Below are positions 45,401 to 55,075 of a stretch of DNA of 64,000 nucleotides, one piece after another (position 1 is the stretch's first letter; each line of letters begins with the position of its first letter). The notes under the pieces were generated by a model, which was given only the letters and a program-made list of their open reading frames with translations, ran no database searches and had not been told where the DNA came from. The stretch comes from Streptomyces globisporus (lineage in GTDB: Bacteria; Actinomycetota; Actinomycetes; Streptomycetales; Streptomycetaceae), in NCBI GenBank assembly GCA_014649555.1, contig BMTG01000023.1, positions 1 to 64,000 of the forward strand. The letters are read 5' to 3'. The translations under genes and the position numbers were made by a program.

Positions 45401-46292
45401 CAGCTACGGCGGGGTCATCCACGAGATGACCGAGGCGCGGGACGTGCGGATGGGCCAGTACGGGCACAGCAACCAGGTCGCCCACCACGCCACGTACATG
45501 TACAACGCGGCCTCGCAGCCGTACAAGACGCAGGAGAAGGTCCGCGAGGTGCTGGGCCGGCTGTACATCGGCAGCGAGATCGGGCAGGGCATCCACGGCG
45601 ACGAGGACAACGGCGAGCAGTCGGCCTGGTTCCTCTTCTCCTCGCTCGGCTTCTACCCGCTGGTGATGGGCAGCGGGGAGTACGCGATCGGCTCGCCGCT
45701 CTTCAAGAAGGTCACCGTCCGCATGGACAACGGCCGCAAGCTGGTCGTGAAGGCCCCGAAGAACAGCGACAAGAACATCTACGTGCAGGGCGTGAAGGTC
45801 AACGGCAAGAAGTGGGCCTCCACGGCGCTCCCCCACGACGTCCTGGCCAAGGGCGGCACGCTGGAGTTCGCCATGGGCCCGAAGCCGTCGGCCTGGGGCA
45901 CGGGCAAGGACGCGGCCCCGGTCTCGGTGCAGAAGGACGACAAGGTCCCGACGCCCAAGGGTGACGCGCTGAAGGGTGACGGCGCGCTGTTCGACGACAC
46001 CTCGGCCACCTCGGCGACGGTGGAGTCGGCGGAGCTGCCGGTGTCCTCGGCCACGAAGGGCGTGCAGTACACGCTGACCTCGGCGGCGGCGGACAAGGCC
46101 CCGAAGGGGTGGACGCTCCAGGGTTCGACGGACGGCAAGGAGTGGAAGGACGTCGACCGCCGCTCCGGCCAGTCCTTCGCCTGGGACAAGCAGACCCGGG
46201 TGTTCTCGGTGGCGAAGCCCGGCTCGTACACGCAGTACCGGCTGGTGCTGACGGGGTCGGCGACGCTCGCGGAGGTGGAGCTGCTGTCCTGA
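42411..46292 (+). CDS. Secreted GH92 alpha-1,2-mannosidase with discoidin-like modules
   Basis: A 1293-aa secreted enzyme. ATG 42411 (MQPPRGLNHGFD) has GGGGAGGAA upstream; an Arg-rich segment near 20 and a long hydrophobic stretch form the signal, cleaved near ATAQ. An F5/8-type (discoidin-like) module lies near 115-240 ('WVEFDLDEPVKVVTYALTSANDHAERDPKAWTLQGSADGKEWTDL'). A second module of the same kind ends the protein ('GVQYTLTSAAADKAPKGWTLQGSTDGKEWKDV'). The GH92 catalytic part between about 440 and 1150 has 'NGFWDTYRTTWPAYSFFSP', 'GYDYTETNGWGYAFTAPQDSRGL' and 'IHGDEDNGEQSAWFLFSSLGFYPLVMGSGEYAIGSP'. It releases mannose from fungal or yeast N-glycans using calcium. Confidence 0.93.
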   Translation: MQPPRGLNHGFDTAPHAVPRPAPRRRRTPTAAALAASLALVVIAPAVATAQPSSPDRKPSGDRTFTTSFEADETQPDWRNTVEEGPDGKKRSSGVDGGFSSGIPGNVTDRVTEVRASAENTAGGEVKENLVDVEPGSKWLTFAKTGWVEFDLDEPVKVVTYALTSANDHAERDPKAWTLQGSADGKEWTDLDTRTGETFAKRHETKTYDFKGDTAYKHFRLDITANNGADALQLADVQFSNGDTSTPVPDEMRSQPDRGPSGSPTAKSGAGFTGKKALRYAGTHTPDGRAYSYNKIFDVNTAVTKDTELSYLVYPQMGETDLNYPATHVAVDLAFTDGTYLSDLKATDSHGGLLTPQGQADAKRLYVNQWNKVAARLGAVAAGKTVDRILVAYDSPKGKAKFQGWIDDISIAPKKPEKRKAHLSDYALTTRGTNSSGGFSRGNNIPATAVPHGFNFWTPVTNAGSLSWLYDYHRGNNADNLPTLQAFGASHEPSPWMGDRQTFQLMPSAASGTPDASRTARALPFRHENETAKPHYYGVTFENGLKAEMTPTDHAARMRFTYPGKDASLIFDNVSNDGGITLDPETGSFSGYSDVKSGLSTGATRMFVYGVFDAPVTDSGKLKGGGGDDVTGFFRFDAGKDRTVNLRLATSLIGVDQAKQNLTMEIPESTSFDRVQRKAQGAWDDILGTVEVEGANADQLTTLYSSLYRLYLYPNSGHEKVKGRNKYASPFSKATGENTPTQTGAKIVDGKVYVNNGFWDTYRTTWPAYSFFSPKKAGELVDGFVQHYKDGGWTSRWSSPGAADLMTGTSSDVAFADAYVKGVKFDAEAAYDAALKNATVAPPSSGVGRKGLETSVFKGYANTATHEGLSWSLEGYVNDYGIARMGQELYKKTKKARYKEESEYFMNRAQKYVKLFDDKAGFFQGKKPNGDWRLPSDQYDPRVWGYDYTETNGWGYAFTAPQDSRGLANLYGGRAGLGKKLDTYFSTPETAGPEFVGSYGGVIHEMTEARDVRMGQYGHSNQVAHHATYMYNAASQPYKTQEKVREVLGRLYIGSEIGQGIHGDEDNGEQSAWFLFSSLGFYPLVMGSGEYAIGSPLFKKVTVRMDNGRKLVVKAPKNSDKNIYVQGVKVNGKKWASTALPHDVLAKGGTLEFAMGPKPSAWGTGKDAAPVSVQKDDKVPTPKGDALKGDGALFDDTSATSATVESAELPVSSATKGVQYTLTSAAADKAPKGWTLQGSTDGKEWKDVDRRSGQSFAWDKQTRVFSVAKPGSYTQYRLVLTGSATLAEVELLS

Positions 46293-46313
46293 ACGTGACG
46301 CGGTGAGCGCGGG

Positions 46314-46346
46314 CGGCCGGTACCCCGGAGGACGGGGTGCCGGCCG
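46314..46346 (+). terminator. Terminator downstream of the GH92 gene
   Basis: A 14-bp stem, 46314-46327 with 46333-46346 (one G-T pair), five-base loop, lies 22 bp after the GH92 stop. Confidence 0.82.
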
Positions 46347-46413
46347 TCGGCGTGTCAGCGGTTCTGGCCGAGGCTGTCCAGAAGGCTCTCGGGCAGGCGA
46401 TGTCGAGCGGGGC

Positions 46414-47034
46414 TCACTCCGGCTGAAGGCTTTCGGGCAGGGCGATGTTGAGGGCGGCGACGACCGGGCGGCCGTGTTCGGTGCCGAGGCGGGAGACGGC
46501 CCCGGTGGCGAGCTGGAAGAGGCGCCCCTCGGCCGGGGTCAGGCCGAGGTAGCGGGCGGTGAGGACGCGCAGGAAGTGCGAGTGGGCGACGAGCGCGATG
46601 TCCTCCTCGTCCGGGACCTCCTCGGCGGCCGACCGGACGCCCGCGAGCACCTGGTCGGCCCGCTGGCCGATCTGGGCGGGGCTCTCGCCGGGGTGCTCGT
46701 CGGAGCCGGGGTCGACGCCGTCGGTCCACAGGTTCCAGAAGGGGCGGGTGCGGCGGATCTCCCGGGTGGTGATGCCCTCGTACCCGCCGTAGTCCCACTC
46801 CCGCAGCTCGGGGGTGACGCGGGGTGCGGGGAGCCCGGCCAGTTCGGCCGTGCGGCGGGCCCGGATCGACGGGCTGACGAGGGTGAGGCCGATGCCGCGG
46901 TCGGCCAGCAGCGGGACGAGGGCGCGGGCCTGGCGCTCCCCGACGTCGGTGAGGGGGAGGTCGGTCCAGCTCGTGTGCTGCCCGGATCGGGACCATTCGG
47001 TCTCGCCGTGCCGGATGAGGATCAGCTCGCCCAT
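46414..47034 (-). CDS. Histidine phosphatase (phosphoglycerate-mutase-like) family protein
   Basis: A 206-aa protein with the catalytic 'LILIRHGETEWS' motif (phospho-accepting His 9), 'SPSIRARRTAEL' and 'ELREWDYGGYEGITTREIRRTRPFWNLWTDG', plus the second catalytic His in 'ALVAHSHFLRVLTARYLGL'. The 'WDYGxYEGxTTxEI' pattern and the lack of the mutase insert fit an acid-phosphatase-like broad-specificity enzyme rather than glycolytic PGM. Its substrate is unknown. It is convergent with GH92 and divergent from the small membrane protein. Confidence 0.9.
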   Translation of the reverse strand: MGELILIRHGETEWSRSGQHTSWTDLPLTDVGERQARALVPLLADRGIGLTLVSPSIRARRTAELAGLPAPRVTPELREWDYGGYEGITTREIRRTRPFWNLWTDGVDPGSDEHPGESPAQIGQRADQVLAGVRSAAEEVPDEEDIALVAHSHFLRVLTARYLGLTPAEGRLFQLATGAVSRLGTEHGRPVVAALNIALPESLQPE

Positions 47035-47132
47035 GGTGGTCTGTTCGCTTTCTGTACAGGTGGTGCGGGTGGGGCTGATGGGGCCACGTACGGTAAGCCC
47101 CTCAGCTGATGACTTTCCCGTGGGGGGACCTC

Positions 47133-47723
47133 ATGTCCGACAACTTTCCGCCTCCGCCGCCCGAACAGCCGCAGTCGGAGTACCCGGTACCGGCGCAGCC
47201 TTCGCCGTGGGCCGCGCCCCCGGGACCGCCGCAGAAGCAGCGTACGGGGCTGATCGTGACGCTCGCCGTGGGCGGTGGGCTCATCGTGGCGGGGGCGGTG
47301 GTGGCGCTCGTCCACACGGCGATGTCCTCCGTCCAGGATTCCATCGCGCTGCCGCCGCGGTCGGAGGCGCCCTACTCGGAGCCGTACGAGGAGGAGCCGT
47401 ACGCCGAGGAGCCCAGCGCGGCCGAACCCGACGCGAAGGAGGACGTCACGATCATCTCGTGCACGCGCGATCCGCAGATCGGCTGGCAGTCGGCGAAGGT
47501 GAAGGTCGTGAACGGCTCGTCCACGACGGCGAGCTACACCATCATGATGGAGTTTCTCGACGAGGAAGGCGTCCAGGTCGCGGAAGGCGGGGCGGGCGTG
47601 GTCGGCCTGGAGCCCGGCGGGAGTGCTGTGAAGAAGGCGCAGGGCGTCGGTGAGGTGCCGCGCGGCACGACCTGCCGGATCAGCGACGTCTGGCGCACCC
47701 CGTCGGACCGGGGCGAGAGCTGA
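47133..47723 (+). CDS. Pro-rich membrane-anchored protein with FxLYD-like domain
   Basis: A 196-aa protein. The ATG at 47133 (MSDNFPPPPPEQPQSEYP) is chosen; an in-frame reading from 47109 adds eight residues. The Pro-rich cytoplasmic part (1-36) precedes a transmembrane helix at 39-62. A Glu/Pro-rich stalk (70-105) leads to a C-terminal beta-domain: 'SAKVKVVNGSSTTASYTIMMEFLDEEGVQVAEGGAGVVGLEPGGSAVKKAQGVG', an FxLYD-type fold with two Cys (near 114 and 183) that may pair. Such domains are common in actinobacterial surface proteins of unknown role. Confidence 0.78.
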   Translation: MSDNFPPPPPEQPQSEYPVPAQPSPWAAPPGPPQKQRTGLIVTLAVGGGLIVAGAVVALVHTAMSSVQDSIALPPRSEAPYSEPYEEEPYAEEPSAAEPDAKEDVTIISCTRDPQIGWQSAKVKVVNGSSTTASYTIMMEFLDEEGVQVAEGGAGVVGLEPGGSAVKKAQGVGEVPRGTTCRISDVWRTPSDRGES

Positions 47724-47742
47724 GGCCACGACGGCGAAACGG

Positions 47743-47785
47743 CGCGAGGGCCGCGCCCCGGGATTCCCGGGGCGCGGCCCTCGCG
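47743..47785. terminator. 20-bp perfect hairpin between convergent genes
   Basis: 47743-47762 pairs perfectly with 47766-47785 around a three-base ATT loop. It lies between the membrane-protein gene and the end of acnA and can act on both. Confidence 0.92.
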
Positions 47786-47801
47786 TTGTCCCGCTCGCTG
47801 A

Positions 47802-50555
<2,754 letters not shown>

Positions 50556-50620
50556 CTACCGCGCCGCGCCTCATTGGCCGCCGGCGCCGCGTTTTGCCAC
50601 CTACGGCTCCGGCCATCCGC

Positions 50621-50651
50621 TAAGGTAAGGCTTAGTTAGGTAACCCTTACC
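50621..50651 (-). promoter_or_regulatory. Iron-box-like sequence upstream of acnA
   Basis: TAAGGTAAGGCTTAGTTAG (50621-50639) matches 13 of 19 positions of the DmdR1/DtxR box TTAGGTTAGGCTCACCTAA. GGTAAGG (50624) is repeated inverted as CCTTACC (50645-50651). It lies about 95 bp upstream of acnA, whose product needs iron. Confidence 0.5.
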
Positions 50652-50680
50652 GGGCGGCGGCTGTGGTGCGCCTCGGCAGA

Positions 50681-50698
50681 TATCTCGATGTCGAGATA
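50681..50698 (-). promoter_or_regulatory. TamR-like (MarR family) operator upstream of acnA
   Basis: TATCTCGATGTCGAGATA is an 18-bp inverted repeat, eight perfect pairs around TG. It resembles the operators of the PecS/HucR/TamR branch of MarR regulators. TamR binds the aconitase promoter in S. coelicolor, so this is its probable site, about 155 bp upstream of the start. Confidence 0.6.
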
Positions 50699-50723
50699 AC
50701 TCTAGTACATAGCCGCCGCTCGG

Positions 50724-50855
50724 TCATGCCCAGGTGCCCTTCCACTGCTCGCCCCCCCACTCCTCGAACCGTTCGACCTCGGTGAACCCGAGCTTCCCCG
50801 CGAGGCGCAGGGAGAGGACGTTGGCGGTCCGGGCGGCGAGGGAGACCCACCCGGG
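50724..50855 (-). pseudogene. Remnant of a GNAT N-acetyltransferase gene
   Basis: The minus strand encodes a C-terminal acetyltransferase piece that starts without an initiation site near 50855 and ends at TGA 50724-50726. It reads 'GWVSLAARTANVLSLRLAGKLGFTEVERFEEW' and then 'GGEQWKGTWA', the usual end of GNAT proteins of the RimJ type (residues that bind acetyl-CoA followed by the FEEW/GxEQW motif). The N-terminal two thirds is missing; the frame breaks at a GC-rich inverted repeat (50856-50880), beyond which the MerR promoter begins. The gene was probably cut when the MerR-YnfA pair came in. The surrounding 406-bp region (50529-50934) otherwise holds only regulatory sites. Confidence 0.65.
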
Positions 50856-50896
50856 GCCCGTGCTGCAGCACAGCACGGGCGCAGAGGGACGACGTC

Positions 50897-50927
50897 TTGA
50901 CCTTCCAGTCGGGTGGAAGCTTTACGG
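50897..50927 (+). promoter_or_regulatory. MerR-type promoter with 19-bp spacer
   Basis: TTGACC (50897-50902) and TTACGG (50922-50927) are separated by 19 bases that contain the dyad TTCCA-N6-TGGAA. An overlong spacer with a central dyad is the hallmark of promoters untwisted by MerR proteins. Transcription would begin about at the ATG of the regulator itself, making a leaderless, autoregulated message. Confidence 0.7.
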
Positions 50928-50934
50928 TCGTGGC

Positions 50935-51804
50935 ATGACCTCCATGCGGATCTCCCAGCTCGCCGAGCGCAGCGGAGTGCCGGCCACGACCCTGCGGTTC
51001 TACGAGAGCGCGGGGCTGCTGTCCGCCGATCGGACCCCCGCCGGGTACCGGATGTACGGCGAGGACGCGGTCGACCGGCTGGCGTTCATCGGCGCGGCCA
51101 AGCATCTGGGGCTTGCGCTGGAGGAGATCGGCGAGCTGGTCGGGGTGTGGGAGGCCGGCGCCTGCCGCGACGTGAAGGCCGATCTGCGCCCCCGGATCTC
51201 CGCCCGGCTCGCCGAGGCCGAGGTCCGGGCGGCCGAGCTGGCGGCGTTCACCGCTTCCCTGCGCGGCGCCCTGGCCCACCTGGACGGGCTGCCGGACCGG
51301 GCGGGCCGGTGCGACCCGGAGTGCGGGTTCCTGGCGCCGGGGGTGGGGGCGAGGTCGGTGTCGGGCTCGGTGTCCGCCCAGGCCGCGGCCCCGGGCCCCG
51401 GTTCGTCAGCCCCGGGTTCGGCCCCCGTCTCCGGCGGGGCCCCTGGCGGACAGCCGGTCGATGTCGTCCTGTCGCCCGGCCGAGAGGCCGCCGAACAGGA
51501 GACGGAGCGGTGGCGCGCCGCGCCGGTGGCGTGCTCGCTGAGCGGCGACGGGCTGCACGAGCGCACCGCCCGGTGGCGCGAGGCCGTCGCCGGCGCGGCC
51601 CGGGCCGCCGTGCCCGAAGGGCTGCGGCTGACCCTGCCCGTCGACCGGGTCACGCGCATCGCCGAGCTGGCGGCCGCAAAGCAGGAGTGCTGCCCGTTCT
51701 TCGACTTCCGCCTCCACCTCGACGGCCCGTATCTGCACCTGGAGGTCCGCGCGCCTGCCGACGGGGGCGCGCCGCTCGCGGATCTCTTCGGCTCCGCCGA
51801 CTGA
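50935..51804 (+). CDS. MerR-family regulator with Cys-containing C-terminal domain
   Basis: A 289-aa protein. The MerR winged HTH covers 3-70 ('MRISQLAERSGVPATTLRFYESAGLLSADRTPAGYRMYGEDAVDRLAFI'), followed by the dimerisation helix with 'EAGACRDVKADL'. Cysteines lie near 83, at 'RCDPECGF' near 128-132, and in the C-terminal extension at 'VACSLSG' and 'QECCPFFDF'. The C-terminal 100 residues 'LHERTARWREAVAGAARAAVPEGLRLTLPVDRVTRIAELAAAKQECCPFF' form an extra domain of the kind found fused to actinobacterial MerR proteins. The effector may be a metal or thiol-reactive compound. It is 60 bp upstream of the YnfA transporter and likely controls it. ATG 50935. Confidence 0.85.
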   Translation: MTSMRISQLAERSGVPATTLRFYESAGLLSADRTPAGYRMYGEDAVDRLAFIGAAKHLGLALEEIGELVGVWEAGACRDVKADLRPRISARLAEAEVRAAELAAFTASLRGALAHLDGLPDRAGRCDPECGFLAPGVGARSVSGSVSAQAAAPGPGSSAPGSAPVSGGAPGGQPVDVVLSPGREAAEQETERWRAAPVACSLSGDGLHERTARWREAVAGAARAAVPEGLRLTLPVDRVTRIAELAAAKQECCPFFDFRLHLDGPYLHLEVRAPADGGAPLADLFGSAD

Positions 51805-51864
51805 CGTCCCCCGGCCTGTCCCGTCCCGCCTGCTTCAGCCATCCTCACCAGAAAGTCCTCCGCC

Positions 51865-52200
51865 GTGCTCGTCGCCCGTTCCATCGCCCTGTTCGTCGTC
51901 GCCGCGCTGTTCGAGATCGGGGGAGCCTGGCTGGTCTGGCAGGGCCTGCGGGAGCACAAGGGCTGGGTGTGGGTCGGGGCCGGCGTCATCGCGCTCGGTC
52001 TGTACGGCGTGGTCGCCACCCTCCAGAGCGACGACAACTTCGGCCGGATCCTCGCCGCGTACGGCGGCATCTTCGTCGCCGGGTCGATCGCCTGGGGCAT
52101 GGTCGCCGACGGCTACCGCCCGGACCGCTTCGACATCATCGGGGCCCTGGTCTGCCTGGCCGGCATGGCCGTGATCATGTACGCGCCGCGCGGCCACTGA
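51865..52200 (+). CDS. YnfA/UPF0060 family small membrane protein
   Basis: A 111-aa protein with four hydrophobic helices starting [33 protein letters not shown] (GTG 51865). '[10 protein letters not shown]', '[63 protein letters not shown]' is the UPF0060/YnfA signature. The family is related to small multidrug-resistance exporters; E. coli/Shigella YnfA exports cationic compounds. The pairing with the MerR regulator suggests inducible export of a toxic compound. Confidence 0.9.
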   Translation: MLVARSIALFVVAALFEIGGAWLVWQGLREHKGWVWVGAGVIALGLYGVVATLQSDDNFGRILAAYGGIFVAGSIAWGMVADGYRPDRFDIIGALVCLAGMAVIMYAPRGH

Positions 52201-52237
52201 TACGGCCACTAATCTGGAGGCCTCACTTGGGGGGCCG

Positions 52238-52969
52238 ATGACACCAGCCGACGCACCGCCCATCGTCTTCGTGCACGGGACGCGTTTCAGCGCGGGACAG
52301 TGGAGCACGCAACTCGCCTCACTCCGGGAGGAGTTCCCGGTCACCGCCGTCGACCTTCCGGGCCACGGAGCGCGCTCGGCGCAGCCCTGGAGCCTGAGCG
52401 CCGCTACGGAGGTCGTCGCCGCCGCGGTGGACTCGCTCGGCGGCCGACCGGCCGTGGTCGTCGGGCATTCGCTCGGCGGATATGTGTCGCTGGAGTTCGC
52501 CAGGCGCTGCCCGGAGCGGTTGCGCGGGCTGGTTCTCGCGGGCGCCAGCGCGTCCACCCGCGGCCCCTGGGCCACGCCCTACCGGTGGATCGCCGGCCTG
52601 GTCCCCCGCATCCCGGCGGACCGGCTGACCCGGTGGAACGACCGGCTGCTGCTGCGGCACTACCCACGGGACGTGGTGGAGGCGACCATCCGCTCCGGCT
52701 ACGCCTTCCACACCCTGCCCGCCGCCTGGGGCGAGGTACTGGGCCGCTTCGGCACGGACGCGCTGCGCCCTGTGGCGGCGCCGGTGCTGATCCTGAACGG
52801 CGAGAAGGACACCGTCTTCCGGTCCGCCGAGGCCGACTTCGCCCGCGCGCATCCGGATGCCCGAATCGAACTGATCCCACGGGCAGGGCATCTCGCGAAC
52901 TTCGACGCCCCGGACGCCTTCACCGACGCCGTCCGCCGCTTCGCCCGGCAGCTCCCCGTGGCCGGCTGA
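52238..52969 (+). CDS. Alpha/beta hydrolase
   Basis: A 243-aa single-domain hydrolase. 'IVFVHGTRFSAGQW' forms the oxyanion region, 'VVGHSLGGYVSLEFARR' the nucleophile elbow (Ser near 78), Asp is in 'LILNGEKDTVFR' and His in 'PRAGHLANFDAPDAF', so the triad is complete. Without a cap-domain signature the substrate cannot be named; esterase, lactonase or epoxide-type activities are possible. It lies 37 bp after the YnfA gene on the same strand. Confidence 0.88.
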   Translation: MTPADAPPIVFVHGTRFSAGQWSTQLASLREEFPVTAVDLPGHGARSAQPWSLSAATEVVAAAVDSLGGRPAVVVGHSLGGYVSLEFARRCPERLRGLVLAGASASTRGPWATPYRWIAGLVPRIPADRLTRWNDRLLLRHYPRDVVEATIRSGYAFHTLPAAWGEVLGRFGTDALRPVAAPVLILNGEKDTVFRSAEADFARAHPDARIELIPRAGHLANFDAPDAFTDAVRRFARQLPVAG

Positions 52970-53006
52970 CCCTCCCGGTCGCACCACGCCGCCGCACAGC
53001 GCGCGA

Positions 53007-53921
53007 TCAGTTCACAGCCGTACGGAGAACGCGATCGAGCGCCGCCCGGCCCGCAGGCCCCCAGGCCGGCTTGCCGCCGGGCAGCCCCCGGTCTCCGTTC
53101 TGGCCCATGAGCATGAGGAACAGGCTCTTCAGCGCGGCCAGTCCACGGGCGCGCCGGATCGTCGCCCCGTCCGCGTGCGCGTACGCGTCGAAGAACCGCG
53201 CGGCGCCGCCCCGGGGAAGGACGACCCAGGCGGCCGCGAGGTCCCACGCCGGATCCCCGGCGAACAGGTCGCCGAAGTCGATCACGCCCGAGAGTGTCCC
53301 GGCCGACACGACGACGTTCGCGGGGTGGAGGTCACCGTGCACCCAGACCGGCCGGCCCTCCCACGCGGGGGCGGCGACCGCGTCGTCCCAGACGGCCCGG
53401 ACCTCGTCGGCCCTGCCGTCGAGGGCGACGGACCGGAAGAAGTGGTCGAAGCCTTCGGTGTACGTGCCCGGGTGAGCGCCCCGGTCACCAACTCCCGGCG
53501 CCTCGGCGGGCGCCGCCACATGGAGCGCCCTCAGGAAGTCCGCCAGGGTGTCCGCCGCGTGGTCGCCACGGCTGATCGAGGTGCGGTCCAGCGGCTCGCC
53601 GGGGACCCACGTCATGATCGTCCACCGCTTCGGGAAACGTGCGGACGGCTCCCCGACCCGCACCGGGAGCGGGACGGGGAGCGGCAGACGCGGAGCGAGA
53701 CGGGGCAGCCACCGGCACTCCTTGCGCTGGAGTTCCGGGGCGCGTTCCGTACGCGGCATACGTACGGCCAACTCGTCCCCGAGGCGCCACTGCTGGTTGT
53801 CCCATCCGCCCTCGACCTCGCGGACGGCCAGCTCCGCCAGGTCGGGATGTTGCTCCCGGAGCAGGTGACGGACCAGGTCCGCCGTGATCTCGGTCTCGGC
53901 GGCGGTGTCGGAGTCGGTCAT
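53007..53921 (-). CDS. Aminoglycoside phosphotransferase (APH) family kinase
   Basis: A 304-aa protein-kinase-fold enzyme. The nucleotide lobe has 'VEGGWDNQQWRLGDELAVRMPRT', the catalytic loop is 'VWVHGDLHPANVVV' (Asp near 200) and the metal motif is 'SGVIDFGDLFAGDPAWDLAAAWVVL'. It can phosphorylate an aminoglycoside, macrolide or other small hydroxylated molecule; the subfamily is not close to named resistance enzymes by motif. It stands upstream, on the minus strand, of no other gene in its operon. Resistance function is unproven. Confidence 0.85.
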   Translation of the reverse strand: MTDSDTAAETEITADLVRHLLREQHPDLAELAVREVEGGWDNQQWRLGDELAVRMPRTERAPELQRKECRWLPRLAPRLPLPVPLPVRVGEPSARFPKRWTIMTWVPGEPLDRTSISRGDHAADTLADFLRALHVAAPAEAPGVGDRGAHPGTYTEGFDHFFRSVALDGRADEVRAVWDDAVAAPAWEGRPVWVHGDLHPANVVVSAGTLSGVIDFGDLFAGDPAWDLAAAWVVLPRGGAARFFDAYAHADGATIRRARGLAALKSLFLMLMGQNGDRGLPGGKPAWGPAGRAALDRVLRTAVN

Positions 53922-53954
53922 GCCGAGCCACGGTACCGGGGCGGGCCCGGCCGG

Positions 53955-54389
53955 TCAGTCGAGGCAGAACTCGTTGCCCTCGATGTCCTGCATCACGAGG
54001 CAGGACTCGTTCTCCTCGTCGGCGAGAAGCAGGCGTACGCGCTTCGCGCCGAGCGGCAGAAGTCGTGCGCACTCGGCCTCCAGCGCGGCGAGGCGCTCCT
54101 CCCCCACGAGCCCGGTGCCGACCCGCACGCAGAGGTGCACCCGGTTCTTGACGACCTTCGCCTCGGGAACGCGCTGGAAGTACATCCGCGGGCCCACCCC
54201 CGTGGGGTCCTGGCAGACGAACCCCGCGTCCCGCTTCTCCTGCGGCAGGGAGAGGGTGTAATCGTCCCAACTGGCGAACCCCTCCGGCGGCGGTGGTACG
54301 ACGTACCCCAACACCTCGCACCAGAAGTGGGCGACGCGCGTGGGCGACGCGCAGTCGAAGGTGATCTGGACCTGCCTGATCGACGTCAT
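53955..54389 (-). CDS. VOC (glyoxalase/bleomycin-resistance fold) protein
   Basis: A 144-aa vicinal-oxygen-chelate protein starting MTSIRQVQITFDCASPTRVAHFW. Two beta-alpha-beta-beta-beta repeats are present: the first holds 'FDCASPTRVAHFWCEVLGYVV', the second 'NRVHLCVRVGTGLV...LEAECARLLPLGAKRV', ending 'CLVMQDIEGNEFCLD' with a possible metal-binding Glu. Many actinobacterial members have no metal and bind antibiotics or metabolites. It is 33 bp upstream of the APH-family gene in the same direction, so the two are likely an operon. Confidence 0.87.
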   Translation of the reverse strand: MTSIRQVQITFDCASPTRVAHFWCEVLGYVVPPPPEGFASWDDYTLSLPQEKRDAGFVCQDPTGVGPRMYFQRVPEAKVVKNRVHLCVRVGTGLVGEERLAALEAECARLLPLGAKRVRLLLADEENESCLVMQDIEGNEFCLD

Positions 54390-54583
54390 CAGGCCACCGT
54401 AGGGGGGCGCCGTTCGACGGGCATCCGAATTTCCCCGCCGGACGGGTCACCGCACGAGTCGCCACGCGAGGCGCCGTGCAAGACGCCGTGCAAAAGGAGG
54501 GGCGGAATCCGGAGCGCGCTGAAAGGATCACCCCCGTACGCACCCGGCACGCGACGCCCCACCCCGCAGGAGACGCACCCACC

Positions 54584-55036
54584 GTGACCCGCACCAGCGC
54601 CGTTTCGCTGATCCGTTCCCGTAGCCTCTCCGGCATCGCCGAGTACGCCTACGCGGCCACGGCGCCCGCCGGGTCCCGGCTGATCTTCCTCGCCGGTGCG
54701 TGCCCGCTCGACGAGCACGGCGGGACCGTGGCCGTCGGGGACTACGCCGGCCAGGCGGCGCAGGCCGTGGCGAACCTGAGGACCGCGCTCGCCGACGCCG
54801 GTGCCTCGGTCCAGGACGTCATCAGCACCCGGGTCCTCGTGGCATCGGCGCGGCAGGAGGATCTCGTGGCCGCCTGGCAGGTGGTCCGGGATTCCTTCGG
54901 CGACCACGACGTGCCCAGCACCCTGATGGGCGTCACCGTGCTCGGCTACGCCGATCAGCTCGTTGAGATCGAAGCCGTGGCCGCCGTCCTCGACGAACCG
55001 GAGCCCGAAGGACCGGCTTGCCCGCCGTCGGCGTAA
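54584..55036 (+). CDS. RidA family deaminase
   Basis: A 150-aa protein starting VTRTSAVSLIRSRSLSG (GTG 54584, GCAGGAG upstream). The YjgF/RidA fold shows 'LIFLAGACPLDEHGGTVAVGDYAGQAAQAVANLRTALADAGASVQDVISTRVLVAS' with the conserved Arg in 'STRVLV', and the C-terminal 'LVEIEAVAAVLD'. RidA hydrolyses reactive enamine/imine intermediates such as 2-aminoacrylate from amino-acid metabolism. It starts 40 bp before the TMEM175-like gene. Confidence 0.88.
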   Translation: MTRTSAVSLIRSRSLSGIAEYAYAATAPAGSRLIFLAGACPLDEHGGTVAVGDYAGQAAQAVANLRTALADAGASVQDVISTRVLVASARQEDLVAAWQVVRDSFGDHDVPSTLMGVTVLGYADQLVEIEAVAAVLDEPEPEGPACPPSA

Positions 55037-55075
55037 TGACGGGATGAGCCCCGTCGCCCCCTCACCCTGAGGCGG

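Noticed and set aside
42270-45836. A 1188-codon open frame on the minus strand opposite the GH92 gene
   Set aside because: The plus strand has a clear signal peptide and family motifs; the minus translation is Arg/Val/Leu-rich with no motif. It is the usual complement of high-GC codon bias.
46303-47109. A 268-codon plus-strand frame over the histidine phosphatase
   Set aside because: The minus strand has the RHGE catalytic motif and a complete fold; the plus frame is its shadow.
53007-53921. Antibiotic-resistance aminoglycoside phosphotransferase
   Set aside because: The kinase fold is clear, but the family is broad and nothing ties this member to a known resistance enzyme.
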